Shown: one piece after another, positions 5,839-11,921 of the stretch
Position numbering within the stretch: position 1 is the stretch's first letter
Layout of the letters: every line of letters starts with the position of its first letter
Source: Bacteroidales bacterium
GTDB lineage: Bacteria; Bacteroidota; Bacteroidia; Bacteroidales; UBA932
Direction of reading: 5' to 3'
NCBI GenBank assembly: GCA_004552115.1
Contig: SFPH01000047.1
Coordinates: 1-11,921 of the forward strand
Length of the DNA: 11,921 bases
Notes under the pieces: model-generated
What the model saw: only the letters and a program-made list of their open reading frames with translations
Database searches by the model: none
What the model was told of the DNA's origin: nothing
Translations under genes and position numbers: made by a program

Positions 5839-7439
5839 ATGACCTGCCTTATGAGACATTATTCCTCTATCATCATTGCCCTGGCGGCAATACTGGCCTC
5901 ATCCTGCTGCGAAAGGCCACAGGGAGTCAAGCCTCCTCTTATGGGATGGAGCTCCTGGAACGCATACATGGTGGACATCTCGGACTCCATCATCACACAC
6001 CAGGCCGACCTTATGGTGGAAAAGGGACTGAAAGAGGCCGGCTACCGATACGTCAACATTGACGACGGCTTCTTCGGCTACAGGGACGAGAGGGGATACA
6101 TGGTGCCGCATCCGGAAAGGTTTCCGAAAGGACCTGAGGGAATGCGTGCGCTCGTCGACCACATCCACAGCCTCGGGCTCAAGGCCGGAATCTACTCCGA
6201 TGCGGGCGACAATACCTGCGGCTCAAGCTACAATCACGACCTCAACGGCCTCGGTGCCGGTCTCTACGGCCACGATGTGGTGGATGCGGAGAGATATTTC
6301 AATGAATGGGACTTCGATTTCATAAAGCTGGACTATTGCGGCGGCCAGAACCTGAAGCTTGACCCGGAGGAGAGATACCGTGAAATCCGCAGGGTAATCG
6401 ACAGCGTGGCCACCCGCCATATCCGCATCAATGTCTGCCGCTGGAACTTCCCGGGCACCTGGGTGAACGGCATCGGGGACTCCTGGAGAATCTCCGCCGA
6501 TATCAGACCGGTCTGGAAATCAATCAAATACATTGTCGGAAAGAATCTCTACCTCTCGGCCTACGCCGGAAACGGCAACTACAACGACATGGATATGCTG
6601 GCCGTAGGCTACAACATCAAGCCGTCCCCGTTCTGGGAGGAGGGACTCGGCCTGAGCTATACCGAGGAGGAGGCCCATTTCGGCATCTGGTGCATCATGA
6701 GTTCTCCGCTTCTGCTGGGAAAATCATCACCAACCCCGAGCTCATCGCCATCAATCAGGACAGGCTCGGCCTCCAGGCCCACGTAGTCCAGCACGTCGGT
6801 GAGACCTATGTCTTCGCCAAGGATATCATTGAGAAATGGGGCAACACCCGCGCCGTGGCTCTCTACAATCCTGCCGACACCTCCATGCGGTTCACATTGA
6901 CCCCGGAGGAAATCGAGATGACGGGCGCTCTCACGGTCCGTGACCTTAACCTCAACGCCGACCTCGGAGAATGCTCCAGCATTGAGATGACCCTTCCTCC
7001 ACATTCGGCTAAAATATTGAAAGTCAGCGGAGAACGCATTGAACCGACATTGTACGAGGCAGAGTGGGGATATTGTCCCGACTTCACCGCAATCAAGGGA
7101 ACCGGCGTGAAATATGTCCCTATGGAGGGCACTTCAGGCAGGGCCGTGGCAATGAACCTCGGCGGCTCGGAAAGCAATTGCCTTGAGTGGAGGGATGTCC
7201 ACAGCATTTCCGGCGGGGAATATGAACTCTCTCTCACCATCCAGTACTGCGAGGAGGCAACGGGCCTGAGAATCAGCGTGAACGGGGAGGAGAAGGAGAT
7301 TGTTTCCTGCGGACTTGCGAAGGACGGCTTCTATACCCTGAACACCCTTGCAGAACTCAACAAGGGAGAGAACTGCGTCAGAATCTGGAGCGAGACCCCG
7401 CTTCCTGCTGTCGATAAGCTCAATATCACCAAAAAATAA
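5839..7439 (+). pseudogene. GH27 alpha-galactosidase, lipoprotein, frame broken near 6720
   Basis: GH27 enzymes remove terminal alpha-galactose from glycans. The first frame (5839-6786) begins with a lipoprotein signal (hydrophobic segment, then ASSC with Cys23; an ATG at 5851 is an alternative start). It then carries the TIM barrel: GWSSWN near 36, NIDDGFF near 73, GIYSD near 117, the catalytic nucleophile Asp165 in IKLDYCGG and the probable acid/base Asp221 in WRISADIRPVW. After SSPLLLG (Gly294) the family sequence stops; it resumes as KIITNPELIAINQD in the -1 frame from about 6720. About 11 family residues between these blocks are missing, so a deletion of length 1 modulo 3 (for example 31 or 34 bases) fits better than a single-base error. 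The heptamer G GGA AAA (6717-6723) lies at the junction in slippery phase. Real decay, assembly error, or (less likely) ribosomal frameshifting could explain it. Confidence 0.88.
6720..7439 (+). CDS. C-terminal part of the GH27 enzyme: barrel end and CBM6/35-like domain
   Basis: This is the downstream frame of the broken alpha-galactosidase (first in-frame ATG at 6690, but authentic family sequence begins about 6720). NPELIAINQDRLG is the conserved end of the GH27 barrel. It is followed by the all-beta C-terminal domain (RAVALYNP through LPPHSAKILKV). From about 7050 comes an extra domain with EAEWG, an aromatic- and Gly-rich middle (LEWRDVHSISGGEYELSLTIQY) and LNKGENCVRIWSE...PAVDKLNI, resembling CBM6/CBM35 carbohydrate-binding modules. 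It lacks its own signal peptide and start signals, so alone it is unlikely to be a functional gene. It ends 6 bases before the next gene. Confidence 0.75.
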   Translation, partial: KIITNPELIAINQDRLGLQAHVVQHVGETYVFAKDIIEKWGNTRAVALYNPADTSMRFTLTPEEIEMTGALTVRDLNLNADLGECSSIEMTLPPHSAKILKVSGERIEPTLYEAEWGYCPDFTAIKGTGVKYVPMEGTSGRAVAMNLGGSESNCLEWRDVHSISGGEYELSLTIQYCEEATGLRISVNGEEKEIVSCGLAKDGFYTLNTLAELNKGENCVRIWSETPLPAVDKLNITKK

Positions 7440-7445
7440 ACATTC

Positions 7446-8507
7446 ATGAAAAAAATCATTATCCTTGCAGCCGCAGCATTGGCTATGGTTGCCTGCGCAG
7501 AAAAGAGCGCAAGATGGACTCCGGAGCAGGCGCAGGCCTGGTACGATGAGCAGGGCTGGCTCGTCGGATGCGACTACATCCCGGCTGACGCCATCAACCA
7601 GATCGAGATGTGGAGCGGCTCCACCTACAACCACGACCTCATCGACAAGGAACTCGGATGGGCCGAGGACCTGGGTTTCAACACATTGAGAGTATATCTC
7701 AGCAGTGTTGTATATGAGAATGACCCTCAGGGTCTCAAGGACAGGATGAGTGACTTCCTCGGAATCTGCGAGGCTCATTCCATCCGCCCTCTCTTCGTAT
7801 TCTTCGACGACTGCTGGAATGCCGAGTCAGAGTATGGCACACAGCCTGAGCCTAAGCCGGGCATCCACAACTCCGGCTGGGTAAGGGACCCTTCGGCTTC
7901 GCTCCGCGCAGACACCCTCGCACTCTATCCGAAGCTTGAAAAATATGTCAAGGATGTGCTCACCACCTTTGCCAATGACAAGAGAATCCTCCTCTGGGAC
8001 CTCTACAATGAGCCTGGCAACTCGAAGCAGGGAGACGCCAGCCTCCCTCTTCTGAAGAATGTATTCAAATGGGCGCAGGAAGTCAGGCCTTCACAGCCTC
8101 TCTCCGCAGGCGTCTGGAAGGACAAACTCAAGACACTCAATGAGTTCCAGCTTGCAAACTCAGACGTCACCACCTATCACAACTACAGCGGGGATGTTGA
8201 GGACCAGCAGAATGCCATCGATACACTCAAGGCTTACGGCAGACCTGTAATCTGCACGGAGTACATGGCCAGGACCAAGGGCTGCACCTTCCAGAAGGTT
8301 ATGCCTATCCTCAAGGAGAACAATGTAGCCGCCATCAACTGGGGCTTCGTTGCAGGCAAGACCAATACCATTTTCGCTTGGGATACTCCGCTTCCTGAGG
8401 CAGCAGAGCCGGAACTCTGGTTCCACGACATTTTCCGTCAGGACGGCACCGCTTTCAGCGATGAGGAAGTAGCTTTCATCAAGGAAATGACGGGAGCTGC
8501 GAAGTAG
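7446..8507 (+). CDS. secreted GH5-like (clan GH-A) glycosidase lipoprotein
   Basis: This is a TIM-barrel glycoside hydrolase, probably anchored by lipid at Cys17 (MKKIIILAAAALAMVAC), of the type usually annotated as cellulase-family or GH5-like in gut Bacteroidales. The 353 residues show WLVGCDYIPADAINQIEMW near 38-56, GFNTLRVYL near 77, and the WDLYNEP motif with probable acid/base Glu189. VICTEYMAR contains the probable nucleophile Glu272, and INWGF near 297 provides the usual aromatic after the nucleophile. The substrate cannot be read from sequence; beta-mannan, beta-glucan or a host glycan are possible. It starts 6 bases after the alpha-galactosidase, so the two form an operon and may act on the same polysaccharide (for example galactomannan). 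There is no SusC/SusD or sensor nearby. Its stop is 2 bases from the convergent rsmA stop. Confidence 0.8.
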   Translation: MKKIIILAAAALAMVACAEKSARWTPEQAQAWYDEQGWLVGCDYIPADAINQIEMWSGSTYNHDLIDKELGWAEDLGFNTLRVYLSSVVYENDPQGLKDRMSDFLGICEAHSIRPLFVFFDDCWNAESEYGTQPEPKPGIHNSGWVRDPSASLRADTLALYPKLEKYVKDVLTTFANDKRILLWDLYNEPGNSKQGDASLPLLKNVFKWAQEVRPSQPLSAGVWKDKLKTLNEFQLANSDVTTYHNYSGDVEDQQNAIDTLKAYGRPVICTEYMARTKGCTFQKVMPILKENNVAAINWGFVAGKTNTIFAWDTPLPEAAEPELWFHDIFRQDGTAFSDEEVAFIKEMTGAAK

Positions 8508-8509
8508 AT

Positions 8510-9304
8510 TTATTGACGGCTGGCAAACATATTGGTCAGCGAGACGAATTCTTCAACGCCAAGGCGTTCAGGACGAAGGTCGAACACCGGGTCGGAGACA
8601 AAGGCCGCAAGCCTTTCCGCATCCCAGCCTTCCCTGGACGCCTTGGAGGCTATAAGGGGCTTGAGGGAATTGCGCAATGTCTTCCTTCTCTGGTCCTGTC
8701 TGGCATTGCGTGTCAGGCGGATTACAGCGGACTGCACCTTCGGAGGCGGAGCGAAGGCCCCGGAGCCCACAGTGAACAGATATTCGATATCGTACCAGGC
8801 CTGGAGCAGGACGGACAGGATTCCGTAAGTCTTGCTGCCGGGCTTTTCCGCTATTCTCTCGGCCACTTCCTTCTGTATCATGCAGACCACCTGCGGAATC
8901 CTCCCGCGGCAATCCAGGATGCGGAAGAAAATCTGGGAGGAAATGTTGTAGGGGAAATTGCCGATGACATTGAACTGTCCCGGGAACAATGAGTCCAGGT
9001 CCATCTTCAGGAAGTCGCCGTAGATGACCCGGCCGTCAGCCTCGGGAAAATGCGAGAGGAGATAGGCAACTGATTCATTGTCAATCTCTATCATCTTGAG
9101 GTCGGCTTCAGGCTTGCGCAGAAGATACTGGGACAGGACTCCCATTCCGGGGCCAATCTCCAGGGTCTGGGAGGGCCAGTCCTCCCCCTCGGAAATGTAT
9201 TTCTCCCCGCAGCCCGGCAGGCGCAGGGAGGAGACTATCGACTCGGCAATCTTCAGATCGGTCAGAAAATGCTGACCGAGGGCTTTTTTGGCACGTACCT
9301 CCAT
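8510..9304 (-). CDS. rsmA: 16S rRNA (adenine-N6,N6)-dimethyltransferase RsmA (KsgA)
   Basis: RsmA dimethylates two adjacent adenines in the 3'-terminal helix of 16S rRNA during late 30S maturation; loss confers kasugamycin resistance. The start at 9304 gives 264 residues, family length, beginning MEVRAKKALGQHFLTD. The S-adenosylmethionine site LEIGPGMGVLS is near 48-58, the acidic IEID strand follows, and the catalytic NFPYNIS motif (Bacteroidota version of NLPYN) is intact. The helical C-terminal domain ends RPERLGVEEFVSLTNMF. The frame stays open to 9430, but the promoter box TACCTTTG (9346-9339) lies within the extension, so the short start (ATG at 9304, or the adjacent 9307) is preferred. 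It is divergent from aspS and convergent with the glycosidase gene. Confidence 0.94.
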   Translation of the reverse strand: MEVRAKKALGQHFLTDLKIAESIVSSLRLPGCGEKYISEGEDWPSQTLEIGPGMGVLSQYLLRKPEADLKMIEIDNESVAYLLSHFPEADGRVIYGDFLKMDLDSLFPGQFNVIGNFPYNISSQIFFRILDCRGRIPQVVCMIQKEVAERIAEKPGSKTYGILSVLLQAWYDIEYLFTVGSGAFAPPPKVQSAVIRLTRNARQDQRRKTLRNSLKPLIASKASREGWDAERLAAFVSDPVFDLRPERLGVEEFVSLTNMFASRQ

Positions 9305-9338
9305 CATTGAACCATTATAATGTTGAAACACATCCGCA

Positions 9339-9346
9339 CAAAGGTA
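9339..9346 (-). promoter_or_regulatory. -7 box of rsmA
   Basis: TACCTTTG on the minus strand matches TAnnTTTG and predicts a start near 9332, about 28 bases before the ATG at 9304. No clear TTG is seen at 19-20 bases, so the match is partial. Confidence 0.5.
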
Positions 9347-9387
9347 ATAAAATTTAACGTATCTGTCCGAAGTTGGCTGGAAATTGC

Positions 9388-9395
9388 TAAATTTG
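9388..9395 (+). promoter_or_regulatory. -7 box of aspS
   Basis: TAAATTTG on the plus strand matches the Bacteroidota -7 consensus and would start transcription near 9402. This leaves a leader of about 55 bases containing small CGCC/GGCG and GCGG/CCGC hairpins between 9395 and 9425. The upstream TTG element is not at the ideal distance. It is divergent from the rsmA promoter. Confidence 0.5.
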
Positions 9396-9457
9396 CGGGT
9401 TGTAACCGCCGGTTCAGGCGACGGTTGCAATCATTGATTGAAATAAACACCTAAGAT

Positions 9458-11135
9458 ATGTTCAACACATTTTTCAGAACAAACACCTGTGGAGAGCTCC
9501 GCATCTCTGATGTGGGCAGGAAGGTGGTTCTCGCCGGCTGGGTACAGAAATCCAGGAAACTCGGCGGAATGACATTCATTGATCTCCGCGACCGCTACGG
9601 CATCACGCAGCTCGTTGTCGAGACCGACGCTCCGGAAGAACTCGTAAGCACCGCGACATCTCTCGGAAGGGAGTTCGTCATCCAGGTGGAGGGCGAGGTT
9701 GTGGAGCGCCAGAGCAAGAACCCGAAGATGGATACAGGCGACATTGAAATAAAGCTCAGCGCCATCAATGTCCTCAACAAGTCGGTAACCCCTCCGTTCA
9801 CGATTGAGGACGAGAGCAACGGAGGCGAGGATATCCGTGCGAAATACAGATATCTGGATCTCAGGAGAAACCCTCTCAAGAACGCTCTCATGCTCCGTCA
9901 CAAGATTGCGCACGAAGTACGCAACTTCCTGGACAGCAAGGGATTCATGGAGATTGAGACTCCTTACCTCATCAAGTCCACACCTGAGGGAGCCAGGGAT
10001 TTCGTGGTGCCTTCAAGGATGAATCCGGGCGAGTTCTACGCCCTTCCGCAGTCCCCTCAGACATTCAAGCAGCTCCTGATGGTAGCCGGTTACGACAGGT
10101 ATTTCCAGATTGTGAGATGCTTCCGCGACGAGGACCTCAGGGCCGACCGCCAGCCGGAGTTCACCCAGATTGACTGCGAAATGTCATTCGTGGAGCAGGA
10201 GGATGTGCTGGACACATTCGAGGAGATGATGAGAAACCTCTTCAAGAATGTTCTGGATGTGGAAATCGCAAATCCGATTCCGAGAATGAAGTGGTGCGAC
10301 GCAATGGACAAATACGGCAGCGACAAGCCGGATATCCGTTTCGGAATGACCATCCACGACATCACCTCACAGGCTCAGGGACACGGTTTCTCTGTATTCG
10401 ATTCAGTGGAATATGTGGGCGCAATCTCTGTTCCGGGCGCTTCCGAGTACACCCGCAAGCAGATTGACGAGCTCACCGAATGGGTCAAGAGACCTCAGGT
10501 CGGGGCCAAGGGACTCGTATACATCAAGTACAATGCTGACGGCAGCGTGAAGTCCTCAGTGGACAAGTTCTACACTCCTGAGCAGGTAAAGGCAATGGCC
10601 GAGGCTGCCGGAGCTGTGGCCGGAGACCTCGTCCTGATTCTCTGCGGCGCCAGGAGGAAGACCCAGACAATGCTGGGAGTTCTCCGTATCGAGATGGGCA
10701 ACCGTCTGGGTCTCAGGAATCCGAAGGAATTCGCCCCTCTCTGGATTGTGGACTTCCCTCTTCTCGAGTGGGATGACGAGACGCAGCGCTTCTACGCCAT
10801 GCACCATCCGTTCACCGCACCGAAGCCGGAGCAGCTCGATCTCTTCTATTCCGACAGGAAGGAGGATCTGGAGCAGGTCTGCGCCAATGCCTACGACTTC
10901 GTCCTCAACGGAACAGAGCTTTATCAATGCCTTCAAGTTCGGTGCACCGCCACACGGAGGCCTGGCATTCGGATTTGACCGTGTATGCGCCCTCTTCGGC
11001 GGATGCGACTCCATCAGGGACTACATCGCATTCCCTAAGAACAATCAGGGCCGCGACGTGATGATCGATTCTCCGTCAAGGATTGACCAGAGCCAGCTCG
11101 ACGAGCTTTATCTGGACTTGCGCGAAGTGAAATAA
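9458..11135 (+). pseudogene. aspS: aspartyl-tRNA synthetase, frame broken near 10920
   Basis: AspRS charges tRNA-Asp and is essential. The first frame (9458-10978) has the N-terminal anticodon-binding OB fold ([19 protein letters not shown]). It continues into class II catalytic sequence ([12 protein letters not shown]; motif 2 in [18 protein letters not shown]) and the bacterial GAD insertion (about residues 280-400). It is normal up to VLNGTEL (Glu487). There family sequence stops, resuming in the +1-related frame as [22 protein letters not shown] (motif 3) from 10920 to the stop at 11135. By family comparison from memory, about 34 residues around the GSIRIHD block are missing, a deletion of length 2 modulo 3 (for example 101 or 104 bases). 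The summed parts are about 558 residues against roughly 585-590 expected. Since the gene is essential, an assembly or consensus error, or another intact copy, is likely. Confidence 0.9.
10920..11135 (+). CDS. aspS: C-terminal part of AspRS (motif 3 segment)
   Basis: This is the downstream frame of the broken aspS gene. It contains [10 protein letters not shown], motif 3 [10 protein letters not shown], then [22 protein letters not shown] and the C-terminal [15 protein letters not shown]. These are the normal last 71 residues of a bacterial AspRS. The frame is open upstream to an ATG at 10746, but upstream of 10920 it reads out-of-frame sequence of the first part. It overlaps the convergent membrane-protein gene by 28 bases at its end. 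Confidence 0.8.
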   Translation, partial: FINAFKFGAPPHGGLAFGFDRVCALFGGCDSIRDYIAFPKNNQGRDVMIDSPSRIDQSQLDELYLDLREVK

Positions 11136-11921
11136 GCCAATCCGGCCGAGGCGAGGAGAAGAAGCAGGAGAAGGGCCGAGGATGCCATCGAGATATTCGA
11201 GCTGAGGGAATATGACCTTGGCTCGAATCTCATTTTTATATCGTGGCTGCCGGCAGGGAGGACTGCCGAGCGCAATGTCCAGTCGGCACGCCAGATTTCA
11301 GGGCCGGTTTCCTGACCGTCAATGGTCATTTTCCAGTCGGAAGGGTAGAAGATTTCGCTGAATACCGCCAGCCTGTCCGAAGATGCTTCATAATGGTAAT
11401 GAAGCTCGTTCGGGGCGTAGGATGTCATGTAGATTACATCATTCTGAATATCGATGGCTTCCGGATTCCTTGCCGGTATCCCGGCCTCATCGGCACCGGA
11501 GCCCGGGCCGAATACCGCAGTGGTGGAAAGGTCAATGTCGTCCAGAAGGCCTATTTCCTCCTCGGCGGAAGCGGCGAAGACGGCATTGTCCACAAACCAG
11601 GCCTGTCCCATCGCCTGAGGATTCATGATCGGGGCGGAATCCCCTCCGAGGATGATGTACTTGGTATTCAGCATTGACATTACCGGAAGGGAAGGGAAAT
11701 CCTCCATCAGCGCGGTCATTGTGCCGGCAGAATTGATTTTCTTTATCAGGGTGTTGATCTCGCCTCCCAGGTGACGGTCAATGAGGTCCTGATAGCGCTG
11801 GAGCTTGACCGGGCTGTAGCCTCCGATGTTCCTGTGCCAGTAGCTCGGATGAGAGTCGTTGAATATGTTCACGGAAAGGTCCACGGTACGGTAACCCAGC
11901 TCCGGATCCTCCAGGATCATC
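11108..11921 (-). CDS. YfhO-like membrane protein, C-terminal part (runs off window)
   Basis: The last 271 codons of a larger gene whose start lies beyond the right edge; the ATG at 11920 is almost certainly internal. Family features are [39 protein letters not shown] near the left end, LNTKYII, and a beta-rich extracytoplasmic segment with [16 protein letters not shown] and [15 protein letters not shown] final membrane helix ([18 protein letters not shown]) comes before a basic tail. Large multi-span proteins of this type are common in Bacteroidota and are related to membrane glycosyltransferases, with a suspected role in modifying envelope glycans or lipoteichoic-acid-like polymers; the exact role is unknown. 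Its 3' end overlaps the end of aspS tail to tail by 28 bases. Confidence 0.8.
   Translation of the reverse strand, partial: MILEDPELGYRTVDLSVNIFNDSHPSYWHRNIGGYSPVKLQRYQDLIDRHLGGEINTLIKKINSAGTMTALMEDFPSLPVMSMLNTKYIILGGDSAPIMNPQAMGQAWFVDNAVFAASAEEEIGLLDDIDLSTTAVFGPGSGADEAGIPARNPEAIDIQNDVIYMTSYAPNELHYHYEASSDRLAVFSEIFYPSDWKMTIDGQETGPEIWRADWTLRSAVLPAGSHDIKMRFEPRSYSLSSNISMASSALLLLLLLASAGLAYFTSRKSR

Noticed and set aside
5529..6062. Plus-strand open frame of 177 codons across the rdgB start and alpha-galactosidase start
   Set aside because: It crosses two real gene starts and their promoters in the wrong frame, with no recognisable product.
6717..6723. Programmed -1 ribosomal frameshifting as the main explanation for the GH27 break
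   Set aside because: The slippery heptamer is in phase, but conserved residues are missing at the join, and such control is not known to me for GH27 enzymes; a deletion is simpler.
7134..7778. Long minus-strand open frame of 214 codons opposite the glycosidase genes
   Set aside because: It is antisense to clearly coding sequence in two genes, has no domain or promoter, and arises from the GC-rich codon pattern.
9305..9430. N-terminal extension of the RsmA reading frame by 42 codons
   Set aside because: It covers the rsmA promoter box and has no family similarity; RsmA proteins begin just before the KKALGQHFL motif.

Overview
The window looks like chromosomal DNA from a member of the Bacteroidota, most likely the order Bacteroidales. 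Four things point there: a str-type cluster that ends in rpsJ and has no tuf gene (rpsL-rpsG-fusA-rpsJ), repeated promoter boxes of the Bacteroidota form TAnnTTTG with TTG about 19-20 bases upstream, weak or absent Shine-Dalgarno sequences, and secreted glycosidases with lipoprotein signals. Base composition is moderately GC-rich. The genus cannot be read from the sequence.

Layout. 1-330: GC-rich non-coding DNA with a diverged 64-bp repeat in two copies and several G/C hairpins. It also carries inverted look-alikes of the 3' end of the adjacent tRNA. 361-435 (minus): tRNA-Met(CAT) with a clear promoter and terminator. 527-3887 (minus): rpsJ, fusA, rpsG and rpsL, transcribed as rpsL>rpsG>fusA>rpsJ from a strong promoter near 3940. 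3888-4393: a 506-bp gap without a protein gene. It holds the str promoter and, upstream, a likely small RNA gene on the minus strand (about 4022-4260) with its own promoter, palindromes and terminator. 4394-5698 (minus): recO and an RdgB/HAM1-type nucleotide pyrophosphatase in one operon. 5839-8507 (plus): two secreted glycosidases, a GH27 alpha-galactosidase with a C-terminal carbohydrate-binding-like domain and a GH5-like TIM-barrel enzyme, divergent from recO/rdgB. 8510-9304 (minus): rsmA (ksgA). 9458-11135 (plus): aspS. 11108-11921 (minus): the C-terminal part of a YfhO-like membrane protein that runs off the window.

How they work together. Most of the window is housekeeping: translation (S12, S7, EF-G, S10, tRNA-Met, AspRS, 16S rRNA dimethylation), repair (RecO) and nucleotide-pool cleaning (RdgB). 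The two glycosidases form a small accessory carbohydrate-degradation unit without SusC/SusD or a regulator.

The most striking anomaly is that two unrelated genes, the GH27 gene (near 6720) and the essential aspS gene (near 10920), each carry an internal deletion that shifts the frame. Each appears to have lost a conserved block (about 11 and about 34 residues by family comparison from memory). Two such lesions in 4.2 kb, one of them in an essential gene, point first to an assembly or consensus problem. Real gene decay or a second aspS copy must be excluded with reads. I found no defence system, CRISPR array, insertion sequence or phage gene. The best candidates for something undescribed are the putative small RNA upstream of the str operon and the repeat/tRNA-tail region at the left end.
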